From Streptomyces ferrugineus (GTDB lineage Bacteria; Actinomycetota; Actinomycetes; Streptomycetales; Streptomycetaceae), in assembly GCF_015160855.1 (NCBI RefSeq), contig NZ_CP063373.1, positions 5,022,001-5,086,000 on the forward strand: a stretch of 64,000 nt of DNA, given 5' to 3'. The position numbers and the translations under genes are program-made. Below the pieces are notes generated by a model. It saw only the letters and a list, made by a program, of their open reading frames with translations, did no database searches and was not told where the DNA came from. Below, piece after piece: positions 24,268 through 33,469 of this stretch (position 1 is its first letter; every line of letters starts with the position of its first letter).

Positions 24268-24894
24268 CTACGGCTGGCCGATGTACCGGAAGGTGGAGTA
24301 GTGGTCGATCGAGACCCACACGTCACCGGTTCCCAGCGCCCGCACGATACGGAAGTTGCCGGTGGCGATACCGGAGCGGGCCGGGTTGCTCGCGTACACA
24401 GAGCCGTAGTACTCCTGGAACGACCCCTGGTAGTTCTGCGCGTGGGAGCCGGCCAGCCCGCGGTGCAGGAAGTCCATCAGCCGCCCGCCGTGGTCCTGGT
24501 ACTGGCCGCCCGACTCGACCCAGCCCTCGTGATGACGGCCGCGCTGGTCGTGGAAGTTCTCGACCTCGAAGGCGGCGCCGCGCGGGGCGACGTTCCTGAA
24601 GTTGGGCCAGCCGAGCTGCCGCCAGTAGTTCAGGGCGGCCTGAATGCCACGGGGAACCGCCTGCGGCTGCCTGTCACTGCCGCTGATGCCGGGTACCGCC
24701 GGGCAGACCTGGGCCGGGTTGATGTTACAGCTGAGGGATGACGCGGCATGCGCGGTCGTCGCCGTGCCGAGCCCGCCGGCCGTGACGCCCAGCAGTACAG
24801 CCGAAACCGCGAGCTTGTGGAGGCGGCGGCCCTTCTGGCGGGTGGGGGCGGGACGCTCGGCCTGCGCGGCGTCTGACATGTCAATGGAAGACAA
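24268..24894 (-). CDS. Secreted ribonuclease-like protein (barnase/N1 type)
   Basis: A 208-residue protein with a cleavable signal (LHKLAVSAVLLGVTAGGLG, cleavage near AHA-AS) and two early Cys. The last 50 residues resemble microbial guanyl-specific ribonucleases: FQEYYGSVYASNPARSG offers the catalytic Glu, GNFRIVRALGTG the Arg, and SIDHYSTFRYIG the His. The middle (NFHDQRGRHHEGWVESGGQY) is longer than in typical barnase-type enzymes and may be an insertion. TTG at 24894 has GGAG at eight bases, while the in-frame ATG at 24879 lacks a site. No barstar-type inhibitor gene is adjacent. Confidence 0.65.
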   Translation of the reverse strand: MSSIDMSDAAQAERPAPTRQKGRRLHKLAVSAVLLGVTAGGLGTATTAHAASSLSCNINPAQVCPAVPGISGSDRQPQAVPRGIQAALNYWRQLGWPNFRNVAPRGAAFEVENFHDQRGRHHEGWVESGGQYQDHGGRLMDFLHRGLAGSHAQNYQGSFQEYYGSVYASNPARSGIATGNFRIVRALGTGDVWVSIDHYSTFRYIGQP

Positions 24895-25084
24895 CGTCGA
24901 GTCTCCTTGATCTCGTCTCGGATCCCTGTCCTGGATCCCCTCCGGGCCGTGCTGCCCGGCTGGTCACAGAAGACCCGAGGAATGTGGCAGTGGCCCGGCG
25001 GCCGGATCACAGGCACCGATCGGGAACGACGCACAGCTGTTACACAAACGCGCGGTCCAGGCATCGCGCCCAGGCGGGCATCGC

Positions 25085-25185
25085 ATGGATGCGTGCGCGA
25101 GTGTGGCCTGCGCGCCTGCTGGTTCGGCGTGGACCGCTCCACCATCACGGCCGCCGTCGGTGAGGTGCGGCCTTACCCGCGGAAC
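25085..25185 (+). pseudogene. Transposase helix-turn-helix fragment
   Basis: One frame reads ACWFGVDRSTITAAVGEVRP, the DNA-binding helix-turn-helix found in IS5-group (Tnp_4-like) transposases. Nothing else of the gene is left. Confidence 0.6.
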
Positions 25186-25194
25186 TCGGTGCCC

Positions 25195-25640
25195 CCCTCG
25201 CCTCCAGGCCGAAGTGATGCGGCTCGTCATGGCGTGCCGCCGGACCGCCCACACCGGCGGACCCGTCCGCCGTGGTGCTCACGAGGGCGTTCATGCGGTG
25301 CTGACGGCGGGCCGACGATGACCGGATGCGGGTCGTCCAGGCCGGCGTTCCCTCCGCGCAGTACCAGGTGGCCGTCGGTGACCTGAGCCGGCGCGGGTGT
25401 GGTGCGGAGGGCCAGCCGGCTGGAATCGTCGAGAGCGGTCTCGTCCTCGAACGAGAACACGACCTTCTTGATGCCCGCACCGGGAGCGAGTTCGACGGGA
25501 GCAAGGCCTGCGCTTCACCGACCGGACGCACGCTCAGCAGGGCCAACGCCCAGCCGCCATCAGGAGTTTCGACCAGATCGGCGCGCCCGGTTTTCTGCAC
25601 CGCGCCGGGCAGCCCGGAAAAAACGTATGACTGCGGGTAG
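25195..25640 (-). pseudogene. GH43 glycosidase C-terminal remnant
   Basis: Frames in order give KTGRADLVETPDGGWALALL, VGEAQAL, FSFEDETALDDSSRLALRTT, VTDGHLVLRGGNAGLDDPHP and HHFGLEA. Every block matches the intact GH43 at 56585-58090 in the same order (NTGHADLVETPDGGWAMVLL, FSFEDETALDDPGWLAVRTT, HHFGLEAR). Frameshifts and loss of the catalytic propeller make it non-functional. Confidence 0.9.
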
Positions 25641-25923
25641 TCGCTCTGGTAGAAACGGCGGTACACATACGGCGACTTGGCCGTGTCTGCGACTCACGAG
25701 GATGGAGGTCCCGGCTCCGGACGGCTTGTCCGGTGTCGGGCGTTACCGATCAGGTCGATGCTGATCAACAGGAAATGGCACCTTGATGCCTTCCTGTTTC
25801 CTCGTGGAATCTCATGGCTACGTACGGCCGTTCTCCAGCGGATCCCGCTGTGGGCTCCCTCATCGACCTGAACCATTCGCGGCTTGCGCGCACAGCCACG
25901 TCCGAAGATGAAGGATCACACAG

Positions 25924-26850
25924 ATGAACACGCTGGATCCGGCCATTACTCTCGAAACCGTTGAGGATGTCAGTGCGATCGAGGGACTGGCCGAGGCGCT
26001 CTACGACTGGCTCGGTAACACCGAGCAGACCGTAGGGTGCACGCTCGAAGAGTTCCGTGAGGGCATGAGCGCCTCCGAACACGCCGTGACCGTGATCGCC
26101 TGGAAGGCGGGCGCTGTCGTGGGCTGGGCCGACGTCTTTGACCCTGCTGAGGAGGAAGGAACCACCGCCAAGCACGTCGTGATCCCGACCGAGAGCGTGC
26201 ACCTCGATGTCTGCCGGAGTCTGTTGCAGGCCGCGCGCGTGCTCGCCGGCCCGGCGGGGCTGCAGTGGGACACCGACAACGGTCCGGCACAGCGGCAGCT
26301 GGCAGCCGAACTCGGCGCCGTATCGACGGAGCTGGGGGATCACGTCTGGCAGGCATCCGTCCGCGACCGGCCCGCCCTGGCCGAGCTGACCGGGTTGCCG
26401 GAGCCGATGTCCGTCCGGGCGCTCTCGGACCCGCCGACGGACGAGGAACTGGCCCAGTACGCCAGGCTCTACACCGCGGCCGGGGAACCGCGCTGCGCCG
26501 ACGGGTGTACGGCCGTCTGGGACTCCGCCGCGATCGCCGACATGCTCGCAGAACGGGACCCCGACCAGCTCAGCTTCCTGCTGGAGGATTCCGCGGGGAT
26601 CCGAGCGGAAGTCACGGTCGACGTGGACGTAGTCGGCGGCTCCGCCGGTATCTGGCCGGTCCACGGCCAGGTGGCGGCCGATGAACTGGCGGTACTGATA
26701 GCCACGGCGCTGGAGGAGGTGCGCGTGCGACACCCGCATGTTCAATCGGTGAGGACGTACGTCCCGGACACCGCGGAGGTGATCTCGGCAGGGCTGGCCG
26801 GCGCTGGTTTCACCGCCGTCGGCCGCGACGTCTGCTACCGCTTCGACTGA
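25924..26850 (+). CDS. Tandem GNAT-like acetyltransferase, function unknown
   Basis: A 308-residue soluble protein that looks like two GNAT-type halves, roughly residues 1-150 and 165-308. Examples are the EHAVTVIAWKAGAVVGWADV strand pair and the C-terminal HVQSVRTYVPDT...AGFTAVGRDVCYRFD ending, which is typical of the acetyltransferase fold. The acetyl-CoA P-loop is weak in both halves, so activity is uncertain. AAGGA lies nine bases before the ATG. It stands alone between remnants, and a small hairpin follows. Confidence 0.6.
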   Translation: MNTLDPAITLETVEDVSAIEGLAEALYDWLGNTEQTVGCTLEEFREGMSASEHAVTVIAWKAGAVVGWADVFDPAEEEGTTAKHVVIPTESVHLDVCRSLLQAARVLAGPAGLQWDTDNGPAQRQLAAELGAVSTELGDHVWQASVRDRPALAELTGLPEPMSVRALSDPPTDEELAQYARLYTAAGEPRCADGCTAVWDSAAIADMLAERDPDQLSFLLEDSAGIRAEVTVDVDVVGGSAGIWPVHGQVAADELAVLIATALEEVRVRHPHVQSVRTYVPDTAEVISAGLAGAGFTAVGRDVCYRFD

Positions 26851-26873
26851 GCGGTGCTTCCGGGACATCGAGC

Positions 26874-26892
26874 CGACTGCATCAGGCAGTCG
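26874..26892 (+). terminator. Hairpin after the GNAT-like gene
   Basis: CGACTGC and GCAGTCG form a 7-bp stem with a 5-base loop, 23 bases past the stop. Confidence 0.5.
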
Positions 26893-27046
26893 AGGCGCTC
26901 CTCGACGGGGCGGAACACACGGTGATCAGCGAGGGCGGGAATGACCGCTCGGACACCGCGTCTGCGTAAGTGTCACCAGATCGAACGGAAGGAGGGCGTC
27001 AGGATCCGTCCCAAAAGTGGATCTTGGCCGTGGGTGATCACGTCCT

Positions 27047-27345
27047 GTGGAACGTGGTGATCTGACGAGCGGCCAGCGGGCCCGGCTTGACCGTTTTACG
27101 GCAGGGCGTCAAGCCGGGCCGTCCGCCGCCGGCGTGGACGCGGCGGCACTCATCGACGGCATACGGTGGCGGCCCCGGACCGGTGCTTCCTGGCGTGATG
27201 CGCCGGAACGCCACGGCCCCTGGGACCGGTCTCCGACCTGTTCCGGCGCTGCCTGCGCGACGGCATCTGAAGCCAGGGGTCACCCAGCTCCCGTCCAGGC
27301 CGACGTGAGGTGCCTGATCACCTGGGATGTGGACGAGGACTCGAT
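27047..27345 (+). pseudogene. IS5-family transposase N-terminal remnant
   Basis: Frames give ERGDLTSGQRARLDRF, ALIDGIRWRPRTGASWRDAP, ERHGPWDR and LITWDVDEDS. This order matches the entry domain of the transposase remnant at 32527-33331 (MGRGDLTNGG, GAPWRDVPERYGTWDR, LITWGVNVDS). The outer element end (AAGTGGATCTT) sits at about 27015, as in the other copy at about 33350. The catalytic part is absent. Confidence 0.85.
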
Positions 27346-27643
27346 GAGCGATGACCCCAGGGAGCCACCACTCCCACGGAATCACCGCCCCTGTCCCCGG
27401 CCGACGGAAACGCCTCGACCACGCACGGCAGCACAACAGTTTCGCAACCTTCCGCTGTGCCGCGGTGGATCTTGCGGGTGCTTTGCAGGCGGCCAGGAGT
27501 TCGCCCCCACGTCGGACACGGGCTGGCTCGTCCTTTCACAGGTCCCGGGAGTTCGGAGGCGTCCGTCCGGCACGCTCCCCTCCGCCGAAGTGAGGAGAGC
27601 GATAACGGTCATCCGGCCGAGGTGCGCGGTGAGTTCACCGTCC

Positions 27644-27649
27644 TAGCAT
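27644..27649 (+). promoter_or_regulatory. Putative -10 of a leaderless DUF418 transcript
   Basis: TAGCAT lies seven bases before the ATG at 27656 and no ribosome site lies between. The same hexamer and spacing occur in the deleted copy at 12797. This arrangement fits a leaderless mRNA starting at or near the ATG. Confidence 0.5.
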
Positions 27650-27655
27650 CGCGGA

Positions 27656-28891
27656 ATGCCCAACTCACATGGCATCAAGCGGGTTCAATCACTTGATGTG
27701 TTACGTGGCATCGCGATCATCGGAACGCTGCTGAGCAACATCTGGGTCTTCACCAACGATTACGATGTTGGTTCCAGTACGGGGGGTATCAGTCAGCTCG
27801 GAAAGCTCGGCGAGGTGCTGCAGGAATACGTCCCGATCGTGTCCACCATGCTGGCGAATGGTAAATTCCTCGGATTGCTGTCCATATTGTTCGGTGTGGG
27901 TATGGCCATCCAGTTCGAGTCGGCGCTTCGTCACGGACACCGCTGGCCCTGGCGATACGAGTGGCGTTCGCTGCTGCTGATGGCGGATGGCTTCATCCAC
28001 TTCGCTCTCGTTGTCTCTATCGACATTCTCATGGGATACGCGTTGGTGGCGATCATCGTCGCCCCACTGCTTCGACTGCGGACCAAGTGGCTGGTCATGG
28101 CCACCGCACTCGCCGGCGCGATGCACTTGTTCATGGAGTTCCGCAGGATGACGGAGACGCCTTACGCCGAAGAGCCGCTGCCCGACGATTATTACCGTGA
28201 TGATTCGGCGCCCACCGGGGAGTGGTCGAATGTGTCCGCCCCCACATACTTTGAGGAAGTGGTCTCACGGATAGACGATTTCTGGGTTCTGCGAGATGAG
28301 GCATTCATCGTTGCTCCTCCCCTGTCGGCCTTCCTGTTCCTCTGCGGGGTTCTGCTGTGGCGGGCAGGGCTGTTCAAGGGGGATGAGCGTGCGCGGACGT
28401 TGAGCCGCCGGCTCGCGATCGGGGGCCTGGGTCTGGGGATGCCGTTGGCTGTATGGGAGTTCCTGCCCTTGCCGGGCGCGGACGTCGCCTCTGATTTCTC
28501 GCGGTACACCATCGCCCCCATCGTGGCCTTCGGGTATCTGGGGCTGACGCTCATCCTGCTGCGGCGCCGTGGCGGCTCCGGGTTCCTCGCCCGGCGGTTC
28601 GCCGATGTCGGCAGGACCGCGCTGTCGTGCTACATGCTGCAGAACGTCATCGCCCTGGTGATCTTCAGCCAATGGGGTCATCTGGGACGGTTGGGCAGTC
28701 TCGGAACCTTTGCCGCCTGGGCCGGGATCAGCGCCCTGCTGATGCTCGCCGCACACCTGTGGCTGAAACGCTTCCGGCAGGGACCGTTCGAACTGGTATG
28801 GAAGGCGGCCGTGGACGCACCCTTCCGCCGTGCCGACCGCACAGGTGAACGCCAGCGGCGCGAGAAGGACACCACCGCGAGTGTCCCGTAG
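27656..28891 (+). CDS. DUF418 family membrane protein (YeiB-like)
   Basis: A 411-residue polytopic membrane protein, paralogue of the gene at 29. It has QSLDVLRGIAIIGTLLSNIW at the N-terminus, GKFLGLLSILFGVGMAIQF and HRWPWRYEWRSLLL near residues 75-115, VAFGYLGLTLILLRRRGGSG around residue 290, and the C-terminal LKRFRQGPFELVWKAAVDAP. Function is unknown. The ATG is fixed by homology to the other copies. An IS5 remnant sits upstream, and no operon partner is obvious. Confidence 0.9.
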   Translation: MPNSHGIKRVQSLDVLRGIAIIGTLLSNIWVFTNDYDVGSSTGGISQLGKLGEVLQEYVPIVSTMLANGKFLGLLSILFGVGMAIQFESALRHGHRWPWRYEWRSLLLMADGFIHFALVVSIDILMGYALVAIIVAPLLRLRTKWLVMATALAGAMHLFMEFRRMTETPYAEEPLPDDYYRDDSAPTGEWSNVSAPTYFEEVVSRIDDFWVLRDEAFIVAPPLSAFLFLCGVLLWRAGLFKGDERARTLSRRLAIGGLGLGMPLAVWEFLPLPGADVASDFSRYTIAPIVAFGYLGLTLILLRRRGGSGFLARRFADVGRTALSCYMLQNVIALVIFSQWGHLGRLGSLGTFAAWAGISALLMLAAHLWLKRFRQGPFELVWKAAVDAPFRRADRTGERQRREKDTTASVP

Positions 28892-29195
28892 CAGAGATTT
28901 CAGGCACGTCTCGATCAGGGAGGCAGCAACTCGTCTGTTCCCGCTATCGGTTGGATCCGCTACGGCCTGGGGCTGCTCTTCGCCGCCGTACCGGCGCACA
29001 GCCTCTCTCCCGCACGACGCACCCAACTGTTCACCCAACAACTCAGCCGGCCCTGCCGCGCGGCCTCCTCCGTGCGCGGTAGTCGCCGAGTCGCTCAACG
29101 GGCTCACCAGTCGCATCTGCCTATCCGACTCTCGATGCGCACTGTTCCCGTGCCCAGCGATTGGGCTGAACGATCCCGCGTTCCCGTGGGAAGAA
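28892..29195. other. Gap with no gene seen
   Basis: About 300 bases between the convergent ends of the DUF418 and TetR genes. Nothing recognisable on either strand. Confidence 0.4.
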
Positions 29196-29768
29196 TCAGT
29201 GCGGCCGGGCCCAGCTCTCCAGGAGGTCGATCAGCAGGTCGAGGGCCGCGGAGACGCGGGCCTCGTCTCCGTCGGCGAGCCGGTCGAGGACCAGCCCTCG
29301 GACCGCGGCGACCAGCAGGGCGGCCCGCGCCGCGGCTTCCTCGGGCGCCACGCCCGCTGTCACGAATTTCCGGGTGAGCGGATCGCTCCAGTCCCGTGCC
29401 ACATGGTCGAGGAACGCTCGGTACCGATCGGGGTTGCGCAGCGCCAGCGCATAGAACTCGAAGAACGCGTGCCAGCTCTTGCGCACCGACGGGTCGGTCA
29501 GCTGTTCCCAGGCCCGGTGCACCTGGCTCGCCGCGTCGCCTTCGGCCTCGATCGTGGCCCGGATGCGCTCCGCGTGCCGGGCGAGGATGGCCGCCACCAT
29601 GTCCTCGCGCGGACCGAAGTGGTACTGCAGGGCGTTCGGCGCAACGCCGACGGCGGCGGCGAGTTTGCGCAGCGACAGGTCGTCGACACCGTGCGTGATG
29701 ACGTGGTCCAGCAACCGGTCGAGCAGCTCCTCGCGGCGCGGACTTTCGGCGTTCGGCGAAGTTCTCAT
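29196..29768 (-). CDS. TetR-family transcriptional regulator
   Basis: A 190-residue regulator. The N-terminal helix-turn-helix (about residues 10-55) reads DDLSLRKLAAAVGVAPNALQ, then YHFGPREDMVAAIL. The C-terminal half is an all-helical ligand domain. The ATG at 29768 is preceded by GAGGG at six bases; longer in-frame starts would run through the divergent promoter. It diverges from the secreted lipase-like gene, and a 20-bp palindrome lies between them, so it probably represses that gene and itself. Confidence 0.9.
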   Translation of the reverse strand: MRTSPNAESPRREELLDRLLDHVITHGVDDLSLRKLAAAVGVAPNALQYHFGPREDMVAAILARHAERIRATIEAEGDAASQVHRAWEQLTDPSVRKSWHAFFEFYALALRNPDRYRAFLDHVARDWSDPLTRKFVTAGVAPEEAAARAALLVAAVRGLVLDRLADGDEARVSAALDLLIDLLESWARPH

Positions 29769-29820
29769 CGAATCCCTCTTGTGCAGTCGTCCAACAGTCT
29801 TGCACATTGGTGACAGGTCA

Positions 29821-29840
29821 CGTTGGACGACCGTCCAACG
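29821..29840. promoter_or_regulatory. TetR operator palindrome
   Basis: CGTTGGACG, AC, CGTCCAACG: perfect 9-bp arms between the divergent TetR and lipase genes. A third half-site, CGTCCAAC, lies at 29788-29795, nearer the TetR start. Position and symmetry fit autoregulation by the adjacent TetR. Confidence 0.75.
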
Positions 29841-29862
29841 CACGTTTGATCGGGGTTCCCCT

Positions 29863-31044
29863 ATGTCCCTGTCTTCCCGTCGCCTCCGTGGAACCGCGGG
29901 CGCCGCCGCGATCGGCGCCCTCGCCGTGTCCGGCATGGGCGCCACCGCCCCGGCGAGCGCCGCACCCCTCACCCCGGGCACCGTCGTGTCCGCGCAGCCG
30001 CTGGACAAGAGCCTCTGGATTCCCGGAACCACCGCCAAGGCATTCGAGCTGACCTACACCACCACGAACTCCTTCGGCCATCGCGCGGCCAGCACGGGCA
30101 CAGTGTTCATCCCCAAGGGCACCGCACCCAAGGGCGGCTGGCCGGTGATCTCCTGGGCGCACGGCACCTCGGGGCTCGGTGACGCGTGCGCGCCGTCCCG
30201 GGTGGGCCCGGCCGAACCCGAGCGGGACCTGCCCTATCTGGCCACCTGGATGAAACAGGGATACGCCGTCGTGGCCAGCGACTACGTCGGACTCGGTACC
30301 CCCGGCCTGATGCCCTACCTGGACGGGCGTACGACCGCTCACAACGTGGTGGACATGGTGCTGGCCGGGCACAACTTCGCCGCCGAGCACCTCCCTCGCG
30401 GCCAGCGCCTGGCCCGCAAGTGGGTCACCATCGGCCAGTCGCAGGGCGCCGGAGCATCGATCTACACCGCGCGCTACGCCACCGAGTTCGGCGGGAAGGC
30501 GCTCGACTACCGCGGAGCGGTGGGCACCGGCACCCCCGCCTACATCGAGCTCTTGCTCGCCAAGCTCGGACCTCAGACGCCCACGGTGTCCTCCCACGCC
30601 ACCGCCTACGCCTCCTACATCCTGGCAGCGCTGCGCCATGTACACCCCGAGCTGGGCATCGACAGCATCCTCACCCCCACCGGCCGTAAGTACGTGAAGC
30701 TGGCCGAAACCGCATGCGTCCTCCCCTTCATGGACAAGCTCGCGGGCGTCTCGCTCGGCGACTACTTCACCCGTCCGCTGGCGGCCCTGCCCGACTTCCT
30801 GCCGACCGCCCAGAAGTACATGGGCATGCCCGAGAACGGCTACGACAAGCCGTTCTTCATGGGCCACGGCGTCAACGACACCGACGTCCCCTTCGCCAGC
30901 ACCGCCGCCTACGTAGCCAAGCTGGAGGCCAACCGCCAGCCGGTCACCTTCAAGACCTACCTCAGCGACCACAGCGGAACCATGGTCCAGTCGCAGGCCG
31001 ACACCATCCCGTTCGTCCAGGCCCTCTTCGCTGACGGCTCCTGA
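29863..31044 (+). CDS. Secreted LIP-family lipase/esterase
   Basis: A 393-residue exported alpha/beta hydrolase resembling the secretory lipase (LIP) family. A signal peptide (RRLRGTAGAAAIGALAVSGM, cleavage near ASA-AP) precedes VISWAHGTSGLGDACAPS and the nucleophile elbow TIGQSQGAGAS. The acid residue is in GHGVNDTDVPF and the His in YLSDHSGTM. It should hydrolyse lipids or other esters outside the cell. Start at the ATG at 29863 by signal-peptide position. It is probably repressed by the divergent TetR through the palindrome at 29821. Confidence 0.87.
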   Translation: MSLSSRRLRGTAGAAAIGALAVSGMGATAPASAAPLTPGTVVSAQPLDKSLWIPGTTAKAFELTYTTTNSFGHRAASTGTVFIPKGTAPKGGWPVISWAHGTSGLGDACAPSRVGPAEPERDLPYLATWMKQGYAVVASDYVGLGTPGLMPYLDGRTTAHNVVDMVLAGHNFAAEHLPRGQRLARKWVTIGQSQGAGASIYTARYATEFGGKALDYRGAVGTGTPAYIELLLAKLGPQTPTVSSHATAYASYILAALRHVHPELGIDSILTPTGRKYVKLAETACVLPFMDKLAGVSLGDYFTRPLAALPDFLPTAQKYMGMPENGYDKPFFMGHGVNDTDVPFASTAAYVAKLEANRQPVTFKTYLSDHSGTMVQSQADTIPFVQALFADGS

Positions 31045-31162
31045 ACACTCCAGGCCCACGGCCCTCGACCTGCCACAGCACGGACCGATCGCGAGATGGC
31101 AGTGCCCATACAACGGAGATTCGCTCCGCTCAAGGCCCGTTCAACGCAACAGACGTACGGCC

Positions 31163-32248
31163 GTGAAAAGAAAGGCCATAGGCGAGATGACGTTCCGTAA
31201 GGTGCTGGCGAGCATGGGCTCGACTCTCATTGTCCTCGCAGTGATGACATCCGGCGCACCTGAGGCGGCCGCTGCGGCTGCATCACATTCCGGCACCTCA
31301 CTCCTCGACCCGAGTCTGAAACTGGACTCGTCGTCATGCCTGCCGGAGGACACCGCCACGATGACGGGCCCACGCATCCGCCACATCACAGTCGATCGGA
31401 CCCGCGTATCGGTTCTGCTGCCACCCGACTACGACGAGTCCAAGCGACGATACCCTGTGTTGTACCTGCTTCACGGAGGGACCAACAACGAGGACAGTTT
31501 CCTCACCAGCACAAATCTCGCCTCGGTCACCTCGGCCCTGCCTGATGACGAGCAGTACATCGTGGTCACCCCATTCGCGCAGTACGGCGGCTTCTACGTC
31601 GACTGGAAAGACAGCAGTCATCTGATCGAGTCGTTCATCACGAAGTCAGTGATCCCGGCCGTGGACAGCACTTTCCGAACCGAGAGCGATCCGGCTCATC
31701 GGGCCGTCGGCGGTATCTCCATGGGCGGGTGGGGGGCCATGCATCTCGGTGTCACCCACCCGGACCTTTTCGGGGCGGTCGGATCGATGTCCGGGCTCCT
31801 CAACTCTCAAGACCCGGACCAGCAGGCGGTCATGCTCGCGGTCACCAAAAACCAACGAGAATGTGCGGACGGCGTCAGTACCGGTGCGTACGATCCGTTC
31901 GGGATGCTCGGGAACCCGCTTACGGAGGCAGACCGCTGGGCCGCTGCCAATCCGGTGGCCAACTCAAGCCGTTTGGCCGGCAAGGACCTGTGGCTGTCCA
32001 GCGGTTCGGGATTGCCGTGCGATGCGGAGGATCTCTCGACGGTCAGCTCGGGAGCCGTCGAGGCCCTCCCCGCGCACACCACGCTTGAGATGTACCTCGC
32101 CCTGCAGAAGAACCGAATCGCAAGCACCTACCGGCCGAAGTTGTGCGGCCTGCACACCGTGAAGTACTTCGACATGCAACTGGCCGACTATCTGCCTCAC
32201 GTGGGGGCCTACTTCGGATCCCTGCCCGAGGATCGTCCGAGCCACTGA
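31163..32248 (+). CDS. Secreted esterase (esterase-D/PF00756-like)
   Basis: A 361-residue exported hydrolase. A signal peptide (ASMGSTLIVLAVMTSGAPEA) is followed by an esterase-D type core: VSVLLPPDYDESKRRYPVLY, LLHGGTNNEDSF, nucleophile elbow AVGGISMGGWGAMHLG and a late His in GLHTVKYFDMQLADYLPH. Four Cys in the mature part could form disulfides. It would act on an extracellular ester or glycan-linked acyl group. GTG at 31163 is the longest start; ATG at 31187 is also possible and keeps the signal peptide. It lies downstream of the LIP gene in the same direction. Confidence 0.83.
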   Translation: MKRKAIGEMTFRKVLASMGSTLIVLAVMTSGAPEAAAAAASHSGTSLLDPSLKLDSSSCLPEDTATMTGPRIRHITVDRTRVSVLLPPDYDESKRRYPVLYLLHGGTNNEDSFLTSTNLASVTSALPDDEQYIVVTPFAQYGGFYVDWKDSSHLIESFITKSVIPAVDSTFRTESDPAHRAVGGISMGGWGAMHLGVTHPDLFGAVGSMSGLLNSQDPDQQAVMLAVTKNQRECADGVSTGAYDPFGMLGNPLTEADRWAAANPVANSSRLAGKDLWLSSGSGLPCDAEDLSTVSSGAVEALPAHTTLEMYLALQKNRIASTYRPKLCGLHTVKYFDMQLADYLPHVGAYFGSLPEDRPSH

Positions 32249-32526
32249 AGTTTCTTCGAGTCGGCCACCGATCAGGTGGCCGTCCGCAACGGGCAACGAA
32301 TGAAGCCCCCTTGTACTCACGCGTCTGAGGCGGGGGTGGACATCCGGTGCGTTCACCGGAGAACCCGGCCTTCGGATGGTCCGCCGCGAGCACACGATGG
32401 GGCTGCGCGGAATACCTGAAGGGCAGTTGGCCTTCTCAGCGTGTCGGGGCCGGCACCGTCACGATGAGGATCGCTGCCGAAGCCTTCGATCACGCAGTCG
32501 ACCAGAGTCTGCTGGGAAAGCGCTGG

Positions 32527-33331
32527 TCACAGCCACTCGTTGAGGACTCCGACCAGCACGGTGACCTCGTAGCTTGTCGTACCTGGTGGCACAGCCCGGT
32601 GGCGCTTGAGGGGGTTGTTCCCACACTCGACCGCATGGCGTTCGCGGTAGTCGGTCTTGTCGAACTTCGGCGGCCGACCGCCCCGCGAGCCGAGTGCCCG
32701 GCGGTTGCGGACCCAGTCCGCGGGAACCGGGGATGGTGGCCTTGATCCCGCGTCTGCACAGGTAGGCCCGGTTACGGCGGGAGTCGTACGCCTTGTCGGC
32801 CCGCACTCTGTCACGTCGCCTGCGGGAAGTCACCTCGCTGACCGGCCGTGATCAGGACTGACAGCAGCTTCTGCCCCTGCTCGACAGCGAGGTGGATCTT
32901 TGTGGTTAGCCCGCCTGGTAACGTCCGAGCCCGTGGCTGTCCGGCTCGACGGCGATGCCACCGGGAGGCTCCTTTACAGGTCCCCTTTCTCGACGCCCCG
33001 GCTGCGTACTGGCGGGCCCGGCAGACGGTCGAGTCGACGTTCACGCCCCAGGTGATCAGCCCCTTCGCGCCGGCCTCGGCCTGGAGCCGGGTGACGATCC
33101 TGGCCCAGGTTCCGTCCCGCTGCCAGCGGCGGAACAGGTCGTGGACCCGATCCCAGGTGCCGTAGCGTTCCGGCACATCGCGCCACGGGGCGCCGGCCCT
33201 CGTCCGCCCCGCATGCCGTCCATCAACTGCCGGCGTGTCCACACCGGTGGACGGCCCGGCTTGATGCCCTGCGGCAATAACGGCTCCCGACGGGCCCCTG
33301 ACCCACCGTTCGTCAGATCACCACGCCCCAC
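32527..33331 (-). pseudogene. IS5-family transposase with several frameshifts
   Basis: Three frames together rebuild most of an IS5-group transposase: MGRGDLTNGG, GAPWRDVPERYGTWDRVHDL, FRRWQRDGTWARIV, GVNVDSTVCRARQYAAGA, GGLTTKIHLAVEQG, then VRADKAYDSRRNRAYL and DKTDYRERHAVECGNNPLKR (DDE region). Frames break at least three times, so it is dead. The outer end, with AAGTGGATCTTAGCC on the minus strand, is near 33350. Confidence 0.88.
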
Positions 33332-33469
33332 AAGGCTTGATCACCTACGGCTAAGATCCACTTTCACAACAGACCCTAGGCGCATACGAGTGGGGCTCCT
33401 GCGATCACGTCCCATGAAGGACACCGTTGGCGAAATCGGCGGTGTCCTGGCGGGACATGCTCCCTCCTG

